Assembly (NCBI RefSeq): GCF_004799345.1
Contig: NZ_SSMC01000002.1
Location: forward strand, 434,001 to 498,000
Source: Robertkochia marina
GTDB lineage: Bacteria > Bacteroidota > Bacteroidia > Flavobacteriales > Flavobacteriaceae
Length of the DNA: 64,000 nucleotides
Reading direction: 5' to 3'
Both the position numbers and the translations under genes were made by a program. This document shows positions 8,826-18,523 of the stretch, piece after piece. The stretch's first letter is position 1; the number at the start of each line of letters is the position of its first letter. Under the pieces are notes generated by a model, which saw nothing but the letters and a program-made list of their open reading frames with translations, searched no databases and was not told the DNA's origin.

Positions 8826-11540
8826 TCAACCGGTGCTTTTCAAACCGCCGGAAAGAGCGTTTACCAATAAGAGTAATTGCAACAGCAACTTCTCATTTTC
8901 AGCAGGGTCCTTTTCACGGTTAGCCCTCCAGGATTTCAGATCTTCGATCTGTATATGATGTAAAGCCTTTAAGGCGGTGTTTCTTAACTTATTATTTTCC
9001 AGTTTAGAAATTCTTCGTTCTTCAGCAGTTGCTCCCATAAGGGTGGCAATATTTTCAAGACCTTGTTCATAATCCTTCAGAATAAGCTCCATAAGTTCCT
9101 CTCGAACTTCTTTTTGGGTCACCATGGCTGCAAAGGCATTCATGATCTCCTTATCGGCATTCAGCAGGTTCGACTCGATCTGAATAAGGCTGTATTTGAG
9201 GAAAGGCCATTCTTTTGCCAGGTCCTTCATCTTTTCAAAATCCTCAGGAGCCTCTTTTTTAAAGGCCGATAAAGCAAGTCCGAATCCGAACCATCCTGTC
9301 AGGTTAAACCTCGACTGGTTCCAGCTGAAAACCCAGGGGATGGAACGCAGATCATCTAAAGACCGCTGTCCGGTTCTTCTTGCCGGTCTTGAACCGATCT
9401 TACTCTGCTCCAGTACATCGATGGGGGTGGCCTGGGTATAAAAATCAATAAAGTGCGGATGATCCAATAATTTTCTATAGGTGTCCCTGGTCATTTCCAC
9501 CAGTTTGTCCATCATTTCGTCTCTGTGATCATCTCTTTCATCATCTTCTGAGATCATAGCTTGTCTTGCCGTACCGGCTACAAACATTTCGAGGTTATAG
9601 GCAGCGGTCAGTCTGTTGGCAAACTGATTGGCAATGGTTTCACCCTGTACCGTCATTTTGATCTGCCCGCTCATGGCACCCGGGGGCATGGCGTCCAGGA
9701 AGCGGTGTATCTTTCCACCTCCGCGGCTAATGGTACCTCCACGTCCGTGAAAAAAGCAAAGGTCAACACCCAACTTGTCAGCAGCTTTGGTGAGGTCTTC
9801 TTCTGCCTTGTAAATATTCCAACGGCTGGTAAAAATACCTCCATCCTTGTTACTGTCGCTGTATCCCAACATCACCTCCTGGGTGAAAGAAGTTCCCCCT
9901 TCCCGCTGTTTAAGAACAACAGGGTGGGAGAGAAAGTTTGTAAGGATGTCCGGTCCTGCCAGCAGGTCGTCTATGGTTTCAAGCAAAGGAGCCACGGGAA
10001 GATGAGCATCACTAAGTCCCACCTCTCTCAAAAACACATAAACCAGGAGCAGGTCACTAAGACTTCGCGTCATGCTTACAATGATGGTACCAATACCTTC
10101 TGTCCCGTATTTATCGGTGTATTCTTTTACTGCTGTCAGATACCCCAAAACATTATCTGCCTCATGACCACAGGAGGTTCCTGCTACCAGGAATGGCCGG
10201 TTACTTTTTAATTCCTTGTTCAGAAAGTTTAAACGCTCTTCCTCGGTCCAGTCGGCATAATTGTGTTTTTCATAACCGGAAGCGGCCAGGATCTGGCTGA
10301 TGGCTTTTTCATGATAAGCACTATTTTGCCGGATATCCAGTTTTGAAAGATGAAATCCAAAACATTGGACGAGACGTTCTACGGGAAAAAGTAATTGCTC
10401 TGCAATACGTTTGGCACCGACCTCAATGAGAAGCTGACGTAGTTTTTTCAATTCTTCGGCCAGGTCTCCGGCTCTTTTAAAATATCCTTTTTCGCCAAGT
10501 TCACGGTTATCCTTCACGGTATGATCTAATCGTACCAGTAAAAGATTAACGTATTGTCTCAAGGGCTCTGATGGATTCCTGTCTAATGCTCTTTGTCCTT
10601 CATCTCCAAAGAACAGGGCGGTAGCTTCCAGTTCTTTTATAAAGGATACCGGAAAATCATGCTGATATCCTGAAAAGCTGAGTTTTGCGGCCAGGTCTTT
10701 CAGTTCTTTTTGAATCATTTGTAAGACGGCCTGGCGGTGTATGAGCAGGGTTTCTGCAGTGAACTCAGGCGTTACAAAGGGGTGCCCATCCCTGTCGCCC
10801 CCAACCCAGCTTCCAAAACTGATCTGAGGATATTGTTCGGGCCATTGCAGGCTTGAGGGAGAATAACCCATGTCATTCCAGGCATCCTTAAGGCGCTGAT
10901 CTTGCAGGCGTACCGCTTCGGGGAAAACATTCACAAAATAATGCATAAGGTTACTGCGCTCATCAGAAAGGCTGGGTTTTTCGAGGTAGATCTCCCCGGT
11001 ACGCCACCAGCGTTCCATCACACTGAGAAACTCTTCTCTTATTGCAGATCTTTCTGCGGCCGACCAGGTTGGATTTTCACTTTTTACGAGCAAGAGATAA
11101 AGTTCTCTGTGAAGGTCAAGAACAGTAAGCCGCTTAGCTTCTGTTGGGTGGGCCGTTAATACGGGAACCACCTTCATTTGCCTTAGCTTTTGTGTTATTT
11201 CTTTTTCAGTTTTTCCTTGCTGTTTCCATTGACAAATGGTCTCTCCCCAGGATCCCCGGGTTGTTTCAATCCCCAGTTTGGTCTCAATTTGTCGACGGTA
11301 CTGTGTGGCTGCATTCTCTTCGGCCAGGTTGAGTAATTCAAAGCATATTCCTATGGCCTGGGTTAACTTTTCATTGTCTGCTCCCGGCTTGATATTGTTA
11401 AATTCTTCTCCAAAAGGAAGTTGTGCAGCAAGATCACCTTCGCCTACAGAGATCAACATCTCTTTAAACAATTCTATCAGAAACTGGAAGTCAGTTCTTA
11501 TTTTTTCGAGTCCTTCGGTTTGCAGTGATTCTTTTACCAT
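8826..11540 (-). CDS. ppc: Phosphoenolpyruvate carboxylase
   Basis: A 904-residue enzyme that carboxylates phosphoenolpyruvate to oxaloacetate with bicarbonate, an anaplerotic feed to the TCA cycle and to aspartate-family amino acids. Diagnostic stretches: VLTAHPTEAKR with the catalytic His near residue 140, SWVGGDRDGHPFVT about 250, the GYSDSNKDGG block about 570, the glycine-rich loop FHGRGGTISRGGG about 605, and a C-terminus ending in S-T-G, close to the usual NTG end that lies in the active site. Length is normal for the family. The first ATG fits (MVKESLQTEGLEKI). It is transcribed alone, with a 580-base repeat-rich region upstream. Confidence 0.97.
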   Translation of the reverse strand: MVKESLQTEGLEKIRTDFQFLIELFKEMLISVGEGDLAAQLPFGEEFNNIKPGADNEKLTQAIGICFELLNLAEENAATQYRRQIETKLGIETTRGSWGETICQWKQQGKTEKEITQKLRQMKVVPVLTAHPTEAKRLTVLDLHRELYLLLVKSENPTWSAAERSAIREEFLSVMERWWRTGEIYLEKPSLSDERSNLMHYFVNVFPEAVRLQDQRLKDAWNDMGYSPSSLQWPEQYPQISFGSWVGGDRDGHPFVTPEFTAETLLIHRQAVLQMIQKELKDLAAKLSFSGYQHDFPVSFIKELEATALFFGDEGQRALDRNPSEPLRQYVNLLLVRLDHTVKDNRELGEKGYFKRAGDLAEELKKLRQLLIEVGAKRIAEQLLFPVERLVQCFGFHLSKLDIRQNSAYHEKAISQILAASGYEKHNYADWTEEERLNFLNKELKSNRPFLVAGTSCGHEADNVLGYLTAVKEYTDKYGTEGIGTIIVSMTRSLSDLLLVYVFLREVGLSDAHLPVAPLLETIDDLLAGPDILTNFLSHPVVLKQREGGTSFTQEVMLGYSDSNKDGGIFTSRWNIYKAEEDLTKAADKLGVDLCFFHGRGGTISRGGGKIHRFLDAMPPGAMSGQIKMTVQGETIANQFANRLTAAYNLEMFVAGTARQAMISEDDERDDHRDEMMDKLVEMTRDTYRKLLDHPHFIDFYTQATPIDVLEQSKIGSRPARRTGQRSLDDLRSIPWVFSWNQSRFNLTGWFGFGLALSAFKKEAPEDFEKMKDLAKEWPFLKYSLIQIESNLLNADKEIMNAFAAMVTQKEVREELMELILKDYEQGLENIATLMGATAEERRISKLENNKLRNTALKALHHIQIEDLKSWRANREKDPAENEKLLLQLLLLVNALSGGLKSTG

Positions 11541-11760
11541 GAGTCAGCTATTTTATGAACCACACCTTTTATTGAACATGGGAAATTACCGGTTGGAATT
11601 GCACAGGCTTTATGGTGTAATAAAGATATAGTCCTTGTGTTTGGTACTGTAATATTAAGCTTTTTACCGGTAGATAAAAAGCACTCAGGCTACTGATTTG
11701 AGGCCATTTTTCTACGATATCGTTGTAGTTTATGACATTGTTGAAAACTATTTTTTGGAA

Positions 11761-11819
11761 GGGTAAAGATGCAAAGAAGTAAAGGAGTAAAGGGGCAAAG
11801 AAGTAAAGGAGTTAAAACG
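11761..11819. repeat. Tandem repeat of AAAGAAGT/AAAGGAGT-like units
   Basis: Seven or so imperfect 8-base units (GCAAAGAAGTAAAGGAGT). Similar purine-rich arrays lie at 48670 and 45285. It is part of the gene-free stretch 11541-12119. Confidence 0.8.
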
Positions 11820-11977
11820 GCAAATCATCCATGAAAACCAGAGATCCTGAGCACAGCGAAGGAACTTTAGGTTTTACCTCGACATTCTTTTAAAGTCGGA
11901 GGTTTTAAGTGTGAAGTACTATAATCAGGAGATTGCCACGTCCCTACGTACCTTCGTACTCGCGTAACTTAAACAAG

Positions 11978-12025
11978 GAGATCGCCACGCTCTCCGGAAG
12001 AATCCGGATCGCTCGCGAAGACGAC
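11978..12025. repeat. ATTGCC-frame hairpin repeat (TCGC/GCGA arms, TCCGGA hairpin)
   Basis: GGAGATCGCCACGC, then CCGGA-AGAA-TCCGG, then CTCGCGAAGACGACG. The outer arms pair TCGC with GCGA. Compare the copy at 13611, where the same frame holds CCCGA-ATAA-TCGGG. A half copy (GGAGATTGCCACGT) lies just before it at 11928. Confidence 0.8.
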
Positions 12026-12067
12026 GAATATTCATTTTTTCTCTACTCTCTACTCTCTACTCTCCAC

Positions 12068-12503
<436 letters not shown>

Positions 12504-12582
12504 ACGTAATGACTTTTTAGGACAAAACGATGGAAATATAGGAATATTCTGATAGTTCGATTGAATTTATATGGTATCCGGT

Positions 12583-13452
12583 CTATGGGTTCATAATGGC
12601 TATCATACGAAGCGGCCCACCTGAGCCACCTTTGATCTTCATGGGAAGGGCGATCACCTGAAAACCGCTGGCGGGTAATTGTTCGAGGTTGGCCAGGTTT
12701 TCAAATCCGGGAACGTTCTCAGAAAGGAGAATGACATGGGTTTTAAAGTTCTTGGATTGACCGTAGTCGAGGCTGGGAGTATCCAGCCCTACAGCTTTGA
12801 TATTGCGGTTGTCTATGAGCCATTGGGCCGCTTCCGGGGAAATTCCCGGGAAGTGGAGGGAATCAAGAGCTTCTTCTCCACGCTGTTCGGTGCCCAGGTA
12901 TTTTTTCTTGTCAGGGTAGTAGGTAGAATGCCCGGTATAGAAAAGTACGATGCTGCCATCCGGGATGGGAGTATTCTCCTCTTGTTCCCAGCGGTCGATA
13001 TCATCTACAGAGATCAGGTAATCCGGATCCTGAAGGGCCTTCTCAGAAACATCGATCTTTATGGCAGCTCCCATCAGGCTTTCCAGGGGAATTTGGTCAA
13101 CTGTTAGTTTCCCTTCAGCAAAATGAATGGGGGCATCGATATGAGTACCTCCGTGCTCAGCAGTGGTTATATCATTGGCGGTATAGTAAAAGCCTTGTTC
13201 GGTAACCCCTGCAAACACCGTATCCAGTTCAAATTCTTTGGCGGTGACCCAATACACGGTTTCCCTCGAAAAATCATGGGTTAGGTCAACGATCTTCATT
13301 TTGTCCAGGGTGTTGTTAGCAGTTTGAACCGGCGGTGTTGTTTGCTGGGTGCATCCTGCTAAAAATGCTGCACATAATATGAGGAAATTCCAAATTCCAA
13401 AACCCAAATTCCAAAACCCGAACTTCATATGTTGTTTTATATTTTTATGCAT
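12583..13452 (-). CDS. Cyclase-family (kynurenine formamidase-like) lipoprotein
   Basis: A 289-residue protein with a lipoprotein signal (lipobox LAGC, Cys about residue 34) and a cyclase/kynurenine formamidase-type metal hydrolase domain. The family metal motif is visible as HGGTHIDAPIHF (about residue 100), with IVLFYTGHS about 165 and GLDTPSLDYG about 215. Homologues hydrolyse N-formylkynurenine or other cyclic or amide substrates; there are no tryptophan-catabolism neighbours, so the substrate is open. An internal ATG at 13428 (MKFGFWN) is an alternative start. The hydrophobic signal region is encoded by a repeated AATTCCAAA unit, giving GFWNLGFGIWNF. Confidence 0.85.
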   Translation of the reverse strand: MHKNIKQHMKFGFWNLGFGIWNFLILCAAFLAGCTQQTTPPVQTANNTLDKMKIVDLTHDFSRETVYWVTAKEFELDTVFAGVTEQGFYYTANDITTAEHGGTHIDAPIHFAEGKLTVDQIPLESLMGAAIKIDVSEKALQDPDYLISVDDIDRWEQEENTPIPDGSIVLFYTGHSTYYPDKKKYLGTEQRGEEALDSLHFPGISPEAAQWLIDNRNIKAVGLDTPSLDYGQSKNFKTHVILLSENVPGFENLANLEQLPASGFQVIALPMKIKGGSGGPLRMIAIMNP

Positions 13453-13547
13453 TGTCTGTTAATTTGTTCTCGGTTCTCGGTTCAGAGGGGTCTGTGAATT
13501 CGATGGAAAATGGCCAACTGGGTATAACATTAATTTTTAAAACGCGA

Positions 13548-13600
13548 TTTACCCCCACCTTTCCAAGGGTGATGGTCACGCCCTTGGCGTGGACGGGGTG
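13548..13600. repeat. CCCCTCC/GGGGTGG-frame repeat with CACGCC hairpin
   Basis: TTTACCCCCACCTTTCCAAGGGTG, hairpin CACGCC-CTT-GGCGTG, then ACGGGGTGG. It shares its frame with the repeats at 8041 and 45604, but the central hairpin is different in each. Confidence 0.7.
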
Positions 13601-13610
13601 GGTATTTCAG

Positions 13611-13660
13611 GAGATCGCCACGCTCTCCCGAATAATCGGGATCGCTCGCGAAGACAACGA
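13611..13660. repeat. ATTGCC-frame hairpin repeat (TCGC/GCGA arms, CCCGA hairpin)
   Basis: GGAGATCGCCACGCTC, hairpin TCCCGA-ATAA-TCGGGA, then TCGCTCGCGAAGACAACG. The frame is identical to the copy at 11978, with compensating changes in the hairpin. Confidence 0.85.
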
Positions 13661-13677
13661 AAATTTAATTTATATCC

Positions 13678-13737
13678 ATTCACCATTCATCATTCATCAT
13701 TCATCATTCATAATCCATCATCCATCATCCATAACCC
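13678..13737. repeat. Tandem repeat, TTCATCA / CCATCAT units
   Basis: Eight or so 7-base units grading from TTCATCA to ATCCATC. The array ends inside the 3' end of the cyclase gene at 13725. Confidence 0.9.
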
Positions 13738-15647
13738 TTCCGACTCACCACTCCCGACTCCCTACTCCTGACTTTTGCTTCCCGATTTACGAAATACATT
13801 CTCATCATGCCTTTGTTCTTCACCTCGACCATCCCGCGAAAATCGCAGTCGAATTCATCTTTGATGATCTGATAGGTGTTTTCGGAAACATTAATCTTTC
13901 CCGCTTCTGAATTTGATTCCATACGGGAGGCGATGTTTACGGTATCTCCCCAGATATCATAGACAAACTTTTTGGTGCCTACCACCCCGGCAACCACGGG
14001 CCCGGTGGTAATACCGATACGACAGTCAAACCGGGTCGGGTCGTCAGGTGCCTCTGCCTTAAATTCTTCTACAAAATCGGCCATTTCAAAGGCAGCCAGG
14101 ACCATGCGTCTCGCGTGATCTTCGCTGGGGAAGGGGAGTCCGCCTGCACACATATAGGCATCTCCCATGGTTTTGATCTTTTCCAAGTCATATTTCTCCA
14201 TGATCTCATCGAATTTGGAGAAATAGAAATCTACCCGTTTTACCAGGGCGTCCGGATCCATGTTTTGAGAATAGCGGGTAAAACCGCAGAAATCTGCAAA
14301 CATCACCGAGACCGAATCAAATTGTTTCGCGCTCACCTTTCCATGGGCTTTCAATTCGTCTGCAGTCTCGTCGGGAAGAATGTTTCTCAGCAAGGCATCC
14401 GAACGCTCTTTCTCTTGTTCGATGATCCTGCTGGTCTTTCTGATATATTTAAACCGGTTAAACAAACCGATGATGAGCAACGAGAGAAGAAATACCAGGA
14501 CGGCAGAAATGATACTGATGGTACGGTTTCGGTCAGCTCGCAACTCTTGTAAGGCTACCTCTTTCTCTTTTTTGGTGAGCTCAGCCTCATTCCTGAGGTT
14601 ATTCATTTGTTGCACCGTAGTTAGATTAATAGCCTTGTTTTTAAGTTCTATATGGGTTTTATAGTATTCAAGGGCCTTGTCGGAATCTCCGGAGGCTTCG
14701 CTTAGCTCATAGAAGTTGTAATAGGTATCAATAAGGTCGGTATAGGCATTAATATCACTTCCCAGTTCCAGGGCTCTATTGGCGTATAAAAGCGCTAGTT
14801 CGTCATCTCCTTGTTTTTGAGCCAGGTCGGTTAAAAGATTATAAAACTCCATGGCGGCTATCGGGTCGTCATACTCCACCATTTGTTCAGCTGCATTCAG
14901 CAAATGGACCTTACCTTCCTCAAGATCTCCTTTTTTCATGAGGTAGGTCCCAAGATTCCCTTCAAAGTAAGGGTCGTATTGGTCGGTATTAAGGAGGGAA
15001 GCCAATTTTTTACTTCGCTGCAGGTGGTAGTAGCCTGAGTCCAGCTCATTGTTCTTCAGAAATACATCTCCGAGATTATAATGCATGCTTAATAAGTATC
15101 TATAATCAGTACTGTCAATCTTGTTTTGCAAGACCAGCGCCCTTCTCAGGTACTTTTTTGCCTGGGAATAATCTTTGGTTTTGGTATACAGGTAGCCGAG
15201 ATTATTGTAAGAATTGGCTCTTTTCGGATATTCTGCACTATCTCCAACCCTAATGGCTTCAAGGGCATTCGAAATACTTCCTGTAAAATCACCCTCCTGT
15301 TCCAAGGCATTACCCAGGTTGATGTACCCTGTAATAAGGCCATCAATGTCATTGGTCTTTCGTGAAAGTTCGATCAGGGTCTGTGAATTTTTGATACAAT
15401 CAGGCGAACTCGGATAAAAACTTATTACTCGTAGTAACTCGATCTTCTCTTTATCGGTTAAAGATCGGGTTTGGTATATTGTATTTAAAGAGTCAGGGGT
15501 AACGATCCCTTCGTCATATAGGGTTAATATGGAATCGATGGAAATGACATCTTGCCCTCTTGCTTGAAACGAAAATACCGTAAGCAGCATTAAGAATAAC
15601 CATTTTATTATTCTGGCTGAAGTTGTATTAACGGTGAACGAGCTCAT
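13725..15647 (-). CDS. TPR-containing membrane adenylate cyclase (class III)
   Basis: A 640-residue protein: signal or anchor helix (14-30), a periplasmic TPR array (about 105-335), a coiled stretch (345-375), one transmembrane helix (about 377-397), and a cytoplasmic class III cyclase domain (445-615). Catalytic residues are all present: metal-binding Asp452 (FADFCGF) and Asp496 (MGDAYM), Lys in EKIKT and Asp564 in YDIWG, which specify adenine, and the Asn571/Arg575 pair (NIASR). It should therefore make cAMP from ATP in response to something sensed outside. A close paralogue lies upstream at 16516. The final 15 or so residues (VRSRESGVVSRKGYG) are encoded by an intergenic GACTC-type repeat and have no counterpart in the paralogue. 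Confidence 0.92.
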   Translation of the reverse strand: MSSFTVNTTSARIIKWLFLMLLTVFSFQARGQDVISIDSILTLYDEGIVTPDSLNTIYQTRSLTDKEKIELLRVISFYPSSPDCIKNSQTLIELSRKTNDIDGLITGYINLGNALEQEGDFTGSISNALEAIRVGDSAEYPKRANSYNNLGYLYTKTKDYSQAKKYLRRALVLQNKIDSTDYRYLLSMHYNLGDVFLKNNELDSGYYHLQRSKKLASLLNTDQYDPYFEGNLGTYLMKKGDLEEGKVHLLNAAEQMVEYDDPIAAMEFYNLLTDLAQKQGDDELALLYANRALELGSDINAYTDLIDTYYNFYELSEASGDSDKALEYYKTHIELKNKAINLTTVQQMNNLRNEAELTKKEKEVALQELRADRNRTISIISAVLVFLLSLLIIGLFNRFKYIRKTSRIIEQEKERSDALLRNILPDETADELKAHGKVSAKQFDSVSVMFADFCGFTRYSQNMDPDALVKRVDFYFSKFDEIMEKYDLEKIKTMGDAYMCAGGLPFPSEDHARRMVLAAFEMADFVEEFKAEAPDDPTRFDCRIGITTGPVVAGVVGTKKFVYDIWGDTVNIASRMESNSEAGKINVSENTYQIIKDEFDCDFRGMVEVKNKGMMRMYFVNREAKVRSRESGVVSRKGYG

Positions 15648-15668
15648 TGACTGGGTCGGATGGGGAGA

Positions 15669-16175
15669 TTACAGCACTTTGAGTCTGGGATCGATCAAAA
15701 AGCTTTTTTCAATAAGGTCACCTCCTTTTTCGATCCTGAACCGGATCTTGTATTTTCCACTGTCAACAGGCCCGTTGCCGGTAGTGCGGGATTCAGGAAC
15801 GATCCTTACCATTCTTCCACCGTTATTATCACTACCTGTAATTTCATCTGGGGTAGCTCCGGGGAATGGATTTGGCCCCTCAACGTGTTGAATAGCTTCT
15901 ATGTGAACAACATCAGTACCGTTTTCTGCCACTCCTCTCCAGGTAATGGTGTCGCCCAGGTTAATTTCGGTAAGGTAATCTTCATTGGTGATCGTATCTG
16001 CCTGCCGGAAATTACTGTAATTGGTGCCATCATTAGCAGGAGTCTGCTGGGTCATGCTTTCAGTATCTACATAAAGGGTAACAACCACCTCTTGCTGAGC
16101 CATAACCGGTACGTTCATGATGAGGGTACAAGCAAGAAGAAATAGTATGCGATGCGTATTTTGTCTGATTTTCAT
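15669..16175 (-). CDS. Small exported protein paired with the adenylate cyclase
   Basis: A 168-residue protein with a signal peptide (cleavage near VMAQQ, residue 27). The mature part looks all-beta. Its stop lies 21 bases before the cyclase start, so the two are almost certainly cotranscribed. The neighbour of the second cyclase (18524-19066) is a paralogue: both share VTLxVDT near the start, LGDxIxWRGVA in the middle, a G-x-x-PF stretch, and a closing KGDxIxxxxxIDPxL. No known family is recognised. Being exported and linked to a cyclase with an outside TPR region, it could be a ligand-binding or signal-presenting partner; that is inference. Confidence 0.8.
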   Translation of the reverse strand: MKIRQNTHRILFLLACTLIMNVPVMAQQEVVVTLYVDTESMTQQTPANDGTNYSNFRQADTITNEDYLTEINLGDTITWRGVAENGTDVVHIEAIQHVEGPNPFPGATPDEITGSDNNGGRMVRIVPESRTTGNGPVDSGKYKIRFRIEKGGDLIEKSFLIDPRLKVL

Positions 16176-16515
16176 AATAATTGATTTTTACTAAGGTTAC
16201 CACCAAAGACTAATAAGTGAGGTTTAGCGGGGGAATGATCCGGTTTACTTACGACTAAAATTTTGCAAAGCAGGTAATACGTGCAGAAAGATAAGGGGGA
16301 CTACCAAACTAAAAAGAAGATAGATTATGGCTTGGGGAGCAAAATATCATGTTAAGATACACAAATTCAATTTCTTATGAAATATAGTTTCGTATAAGAA
16401 TTCTTTAATCGTTATAAGTAATTACTTAAGCGGTAAGGAGAATTAAATATGAAGTCATCGGATATAGAGCAGCACCCTTAATGGTTGACTTAAAGGGGTG
16501 TTAAGTGGTTCGAAG
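16176..16515. other. Gene-free stretch between the two cyclase modules
   Basis: It should hold the end of the upstream module and the promoter of the downstream one. A weak hairpin (CACCCTTAA with TTAAAGGGGTG, 16472-16502) could end the upstream transcript but lacks a T-run. Nothing else is recognised. Confidence 0.4.
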
Positions 16516-18393
16516 TTAAGCGGTTACCCGTTGGTTTTTGTACAGGTTTTCTTTCTGTAACTTGTTCAGGGGGTTTATAAAATACATCTTCATCATTCCC
16601 TTGTTTTTAACATCTACTTCGCCACGATAGGTACAATCCAATTGATTTTTGATGAGCTGGTAAGTGTCTGCCGAGATATTGATCTGTCCGGCCTGGGAGT
16701 TTGATTCCATCCGGGAGGCAATGTTTACGGTATCTCCCCAGATATCATAGACGAATTTTTTGGTACCCACCACCCCGGCGATCACCGGACCGGTGTTGAT
16801 CCCGATGCGGATATCAAAACGGGTGGGGTCATCAGGATCCTCATCTTTGAATTGCTGCGCAAACTCCAGCATTTCAAAGGCAGCCATAACCATTCTCATG
16901 GCGTGATCATGACTGGGAAAGGGGAGTCCCCCGGCACACATATAGGCATCACCAATGGTTTTGATCTTTTCAAGGTCATATTTCTCCATGATCTCGTCAA
17001 ATTTGGAGAAGTAGAAATCTACCCGTTCCACCAATTCCTGTGGCCCCATTTTGGAGGTGTGCTTGGTGAAGCCACAAAAGTCGGCGAAGAGCACGGTCAC
17101 CGAATCGAATTGTTTGGCGGTCACCTTCCCGAAAGCTTTGAGTTCATCGGCGGTTTCATCGGGAAGAATGTTTTTCAGGAGTTGGTCTGAGCGTTCTTTT
17201 TCCTCTTCAATGATGCTGCTGGTTTTTCGAACATAACGGATCCGGTTAAACATACCTACTATAAGAACTATGAGCAGGATGGATAACATAACAGAAATAT
17301 AGAATCGTGTTTTCTGCTGTTTGGCTTTAAATTGTTCGCTTTCTAATTCTTTTTGTTTATTAGAGAGTTCTAGTTCGTTTTGTAGGTTGGCAACTTTTTG
17401 AACAGACGAAAGATTTAAAGCGCTATCGCGGTACGCATGATAGGTTTTATAATTGCTAAGAGCGGATGGAAAATTATTTTCTGAATTAGCTATTTCATAC
17501 AGATTATAATAATATTTTGAAAGCTCAGTGCTTTCTTTGACGCTAATAGCCATTTCACCAGCACGGTTTGTATAGTATTTTATTTTTTCGGTATCATTAA
17601 TTAATTGAGCCAGATCAATAAGGTGATTGTAATACCCTAACGCGCTCTCCTTGTTCCAACTACTTAGAGATTTAGCACCTTCTTGAAGTAGTGGTTCAGC
17701 TAGTTTATAATCCCCCTGTTTTAGATGATATAGACCCAAATTGCCCTTTAGGTAAGGAGCGCGAGTAGTCAACCCGGGTGAATCTGCTTTTTCGAAATAT
17801 TCAATAGATTTCTGAAGGTAATCGAAAGCAGAAGTTAATTCTTCTGTGTTCAAATAAAATTCACTAAGGTTAAAGTATAAATTAAATAAGGCAGGGTAAT
17901 CTTTCGGATTTGATCTTAATTGTTCGTCTAAGGCTTTTAGTAAATAATTTTCAGCTTGTTTATAATCATTCATCTTAAGAAAAGAATTCCCTAGATGGCT
18001 GTAGATTAAAGCCGTTACGTTGTGCTCAATACTTATAGCAAGATCTAACGCTTTAAGAGATTCTTCAATATCTCGGGGATAATTACTCAAATCGTAAAAG
18101 GCAAACCCCTTATGCAAATGCCCTTTGACCTGAGCTCTTTTATTATCCAGCTCTTTTCCTAAAATTAGAAGAGAATCACTATACAAAAGCCTTTCGTCAG
18201 GTGAAAGATTTGTCTCGAAAGAAAGCTTATGAAAAAGTAAAAGCCTTTCTTCATCACTTAGTTTACTGTTTTTTAGTTCAGTTTTTAAAGAATCAATAAT
18301 TTCTGAACCTTGTCCATAGGTATTTGCTTTAGTTACAACAAGGATGTTGACTAACATTAAGAGTAATATACATTTACTGTATATATATGGCAT
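16516..18393 (-). CDS. TPR-containing membrane adenylate cyclase, second paralogue
   Basis: A 625-residue paralogue of the cyclase at 13725 with the same layout: N-terminal helix and signal, TPR-like helices (about 95-330), a coiled stretch, one transmembrane helix (about 365-385), and a class III catalytic domain. Metal Asp residues (LFADFCGF, TIGDAYM), the adenine-selecting Lys and Asp (EKIKT, YDIWG) and the NIASR motif are intact. The catalytic domains are much more alike than the TPR regions, as expected if the two respond to different signals with the same output. The C-terminus lacks the repeat-derived tail of the first paralogue. Confidence 0.92.
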   Translation of the reverse strand: MPYIYSKCILLLMLVNILVVTKANTYGQGSEIIDSLKTELKNSKLSDEERLLLFHKLSFETNLSPDERLLYSDSLLILGKELDNKRAQVKGHLHKGFAFYDLSNYPRDIEESLKALDLAISIEHNVTALIYSHLGNSFLKMNDYKQAENYLLKALDEQLRSNPKDYPALFNLYFNLSEFYLNTEELTSAFDYLQKSIEYFEKADSPGLTTRAPYLKGNLGLYHLKQGDYKLAEPLLQEGAKSLSSWNKESALGYYNHLIDLAQLINDTEKIKYYTNRAGEMAISVKESTELSKYYYNLYEIANSENNFPSALSNYKTYHAYRDSALNLSSVQKVANLQNELELSNKQKELESEQFKAKQQKTRFYISVMLSILLIVLIVGMFNRIRYVRKTSSIIEEEKERSDQLLKNILPDETADELKAFGKVTAKQFDSVTVLFADFCGFTKHTSKMGPQELVERVDFYFSKFDEIMEKYDLEKIKTIGDAYMCAGGLPFPSHDHAMRMVMAAFEMLEFAQQFKDEDPDDPTRFDIRIGINTGPVIAGVVGTKKFVYDIWGDTVNIASRMESNSQAGQINISADTYQLIKNQLDCTYRGEVDVKNKGMMKMYFINPLNKLQKENLYKNQRVTA

Positions 18394-18523
18394 ACTTCTA
18401 AAAAGGTTTAATCTGGCAGTTTTAAAAATGAGCCGGATATAAAAAAGTATATATGTTTTAGAAATGTCATTTCTACTGTTATTTCATATTGTGAAACAAA
18501 GGAAATGTAATTACTTGAACAAA

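Noticed and set aside
9561-10211. A 216-codon plus-strand frame
   Set aside because: Antisense to ppc; no motif or independent support.
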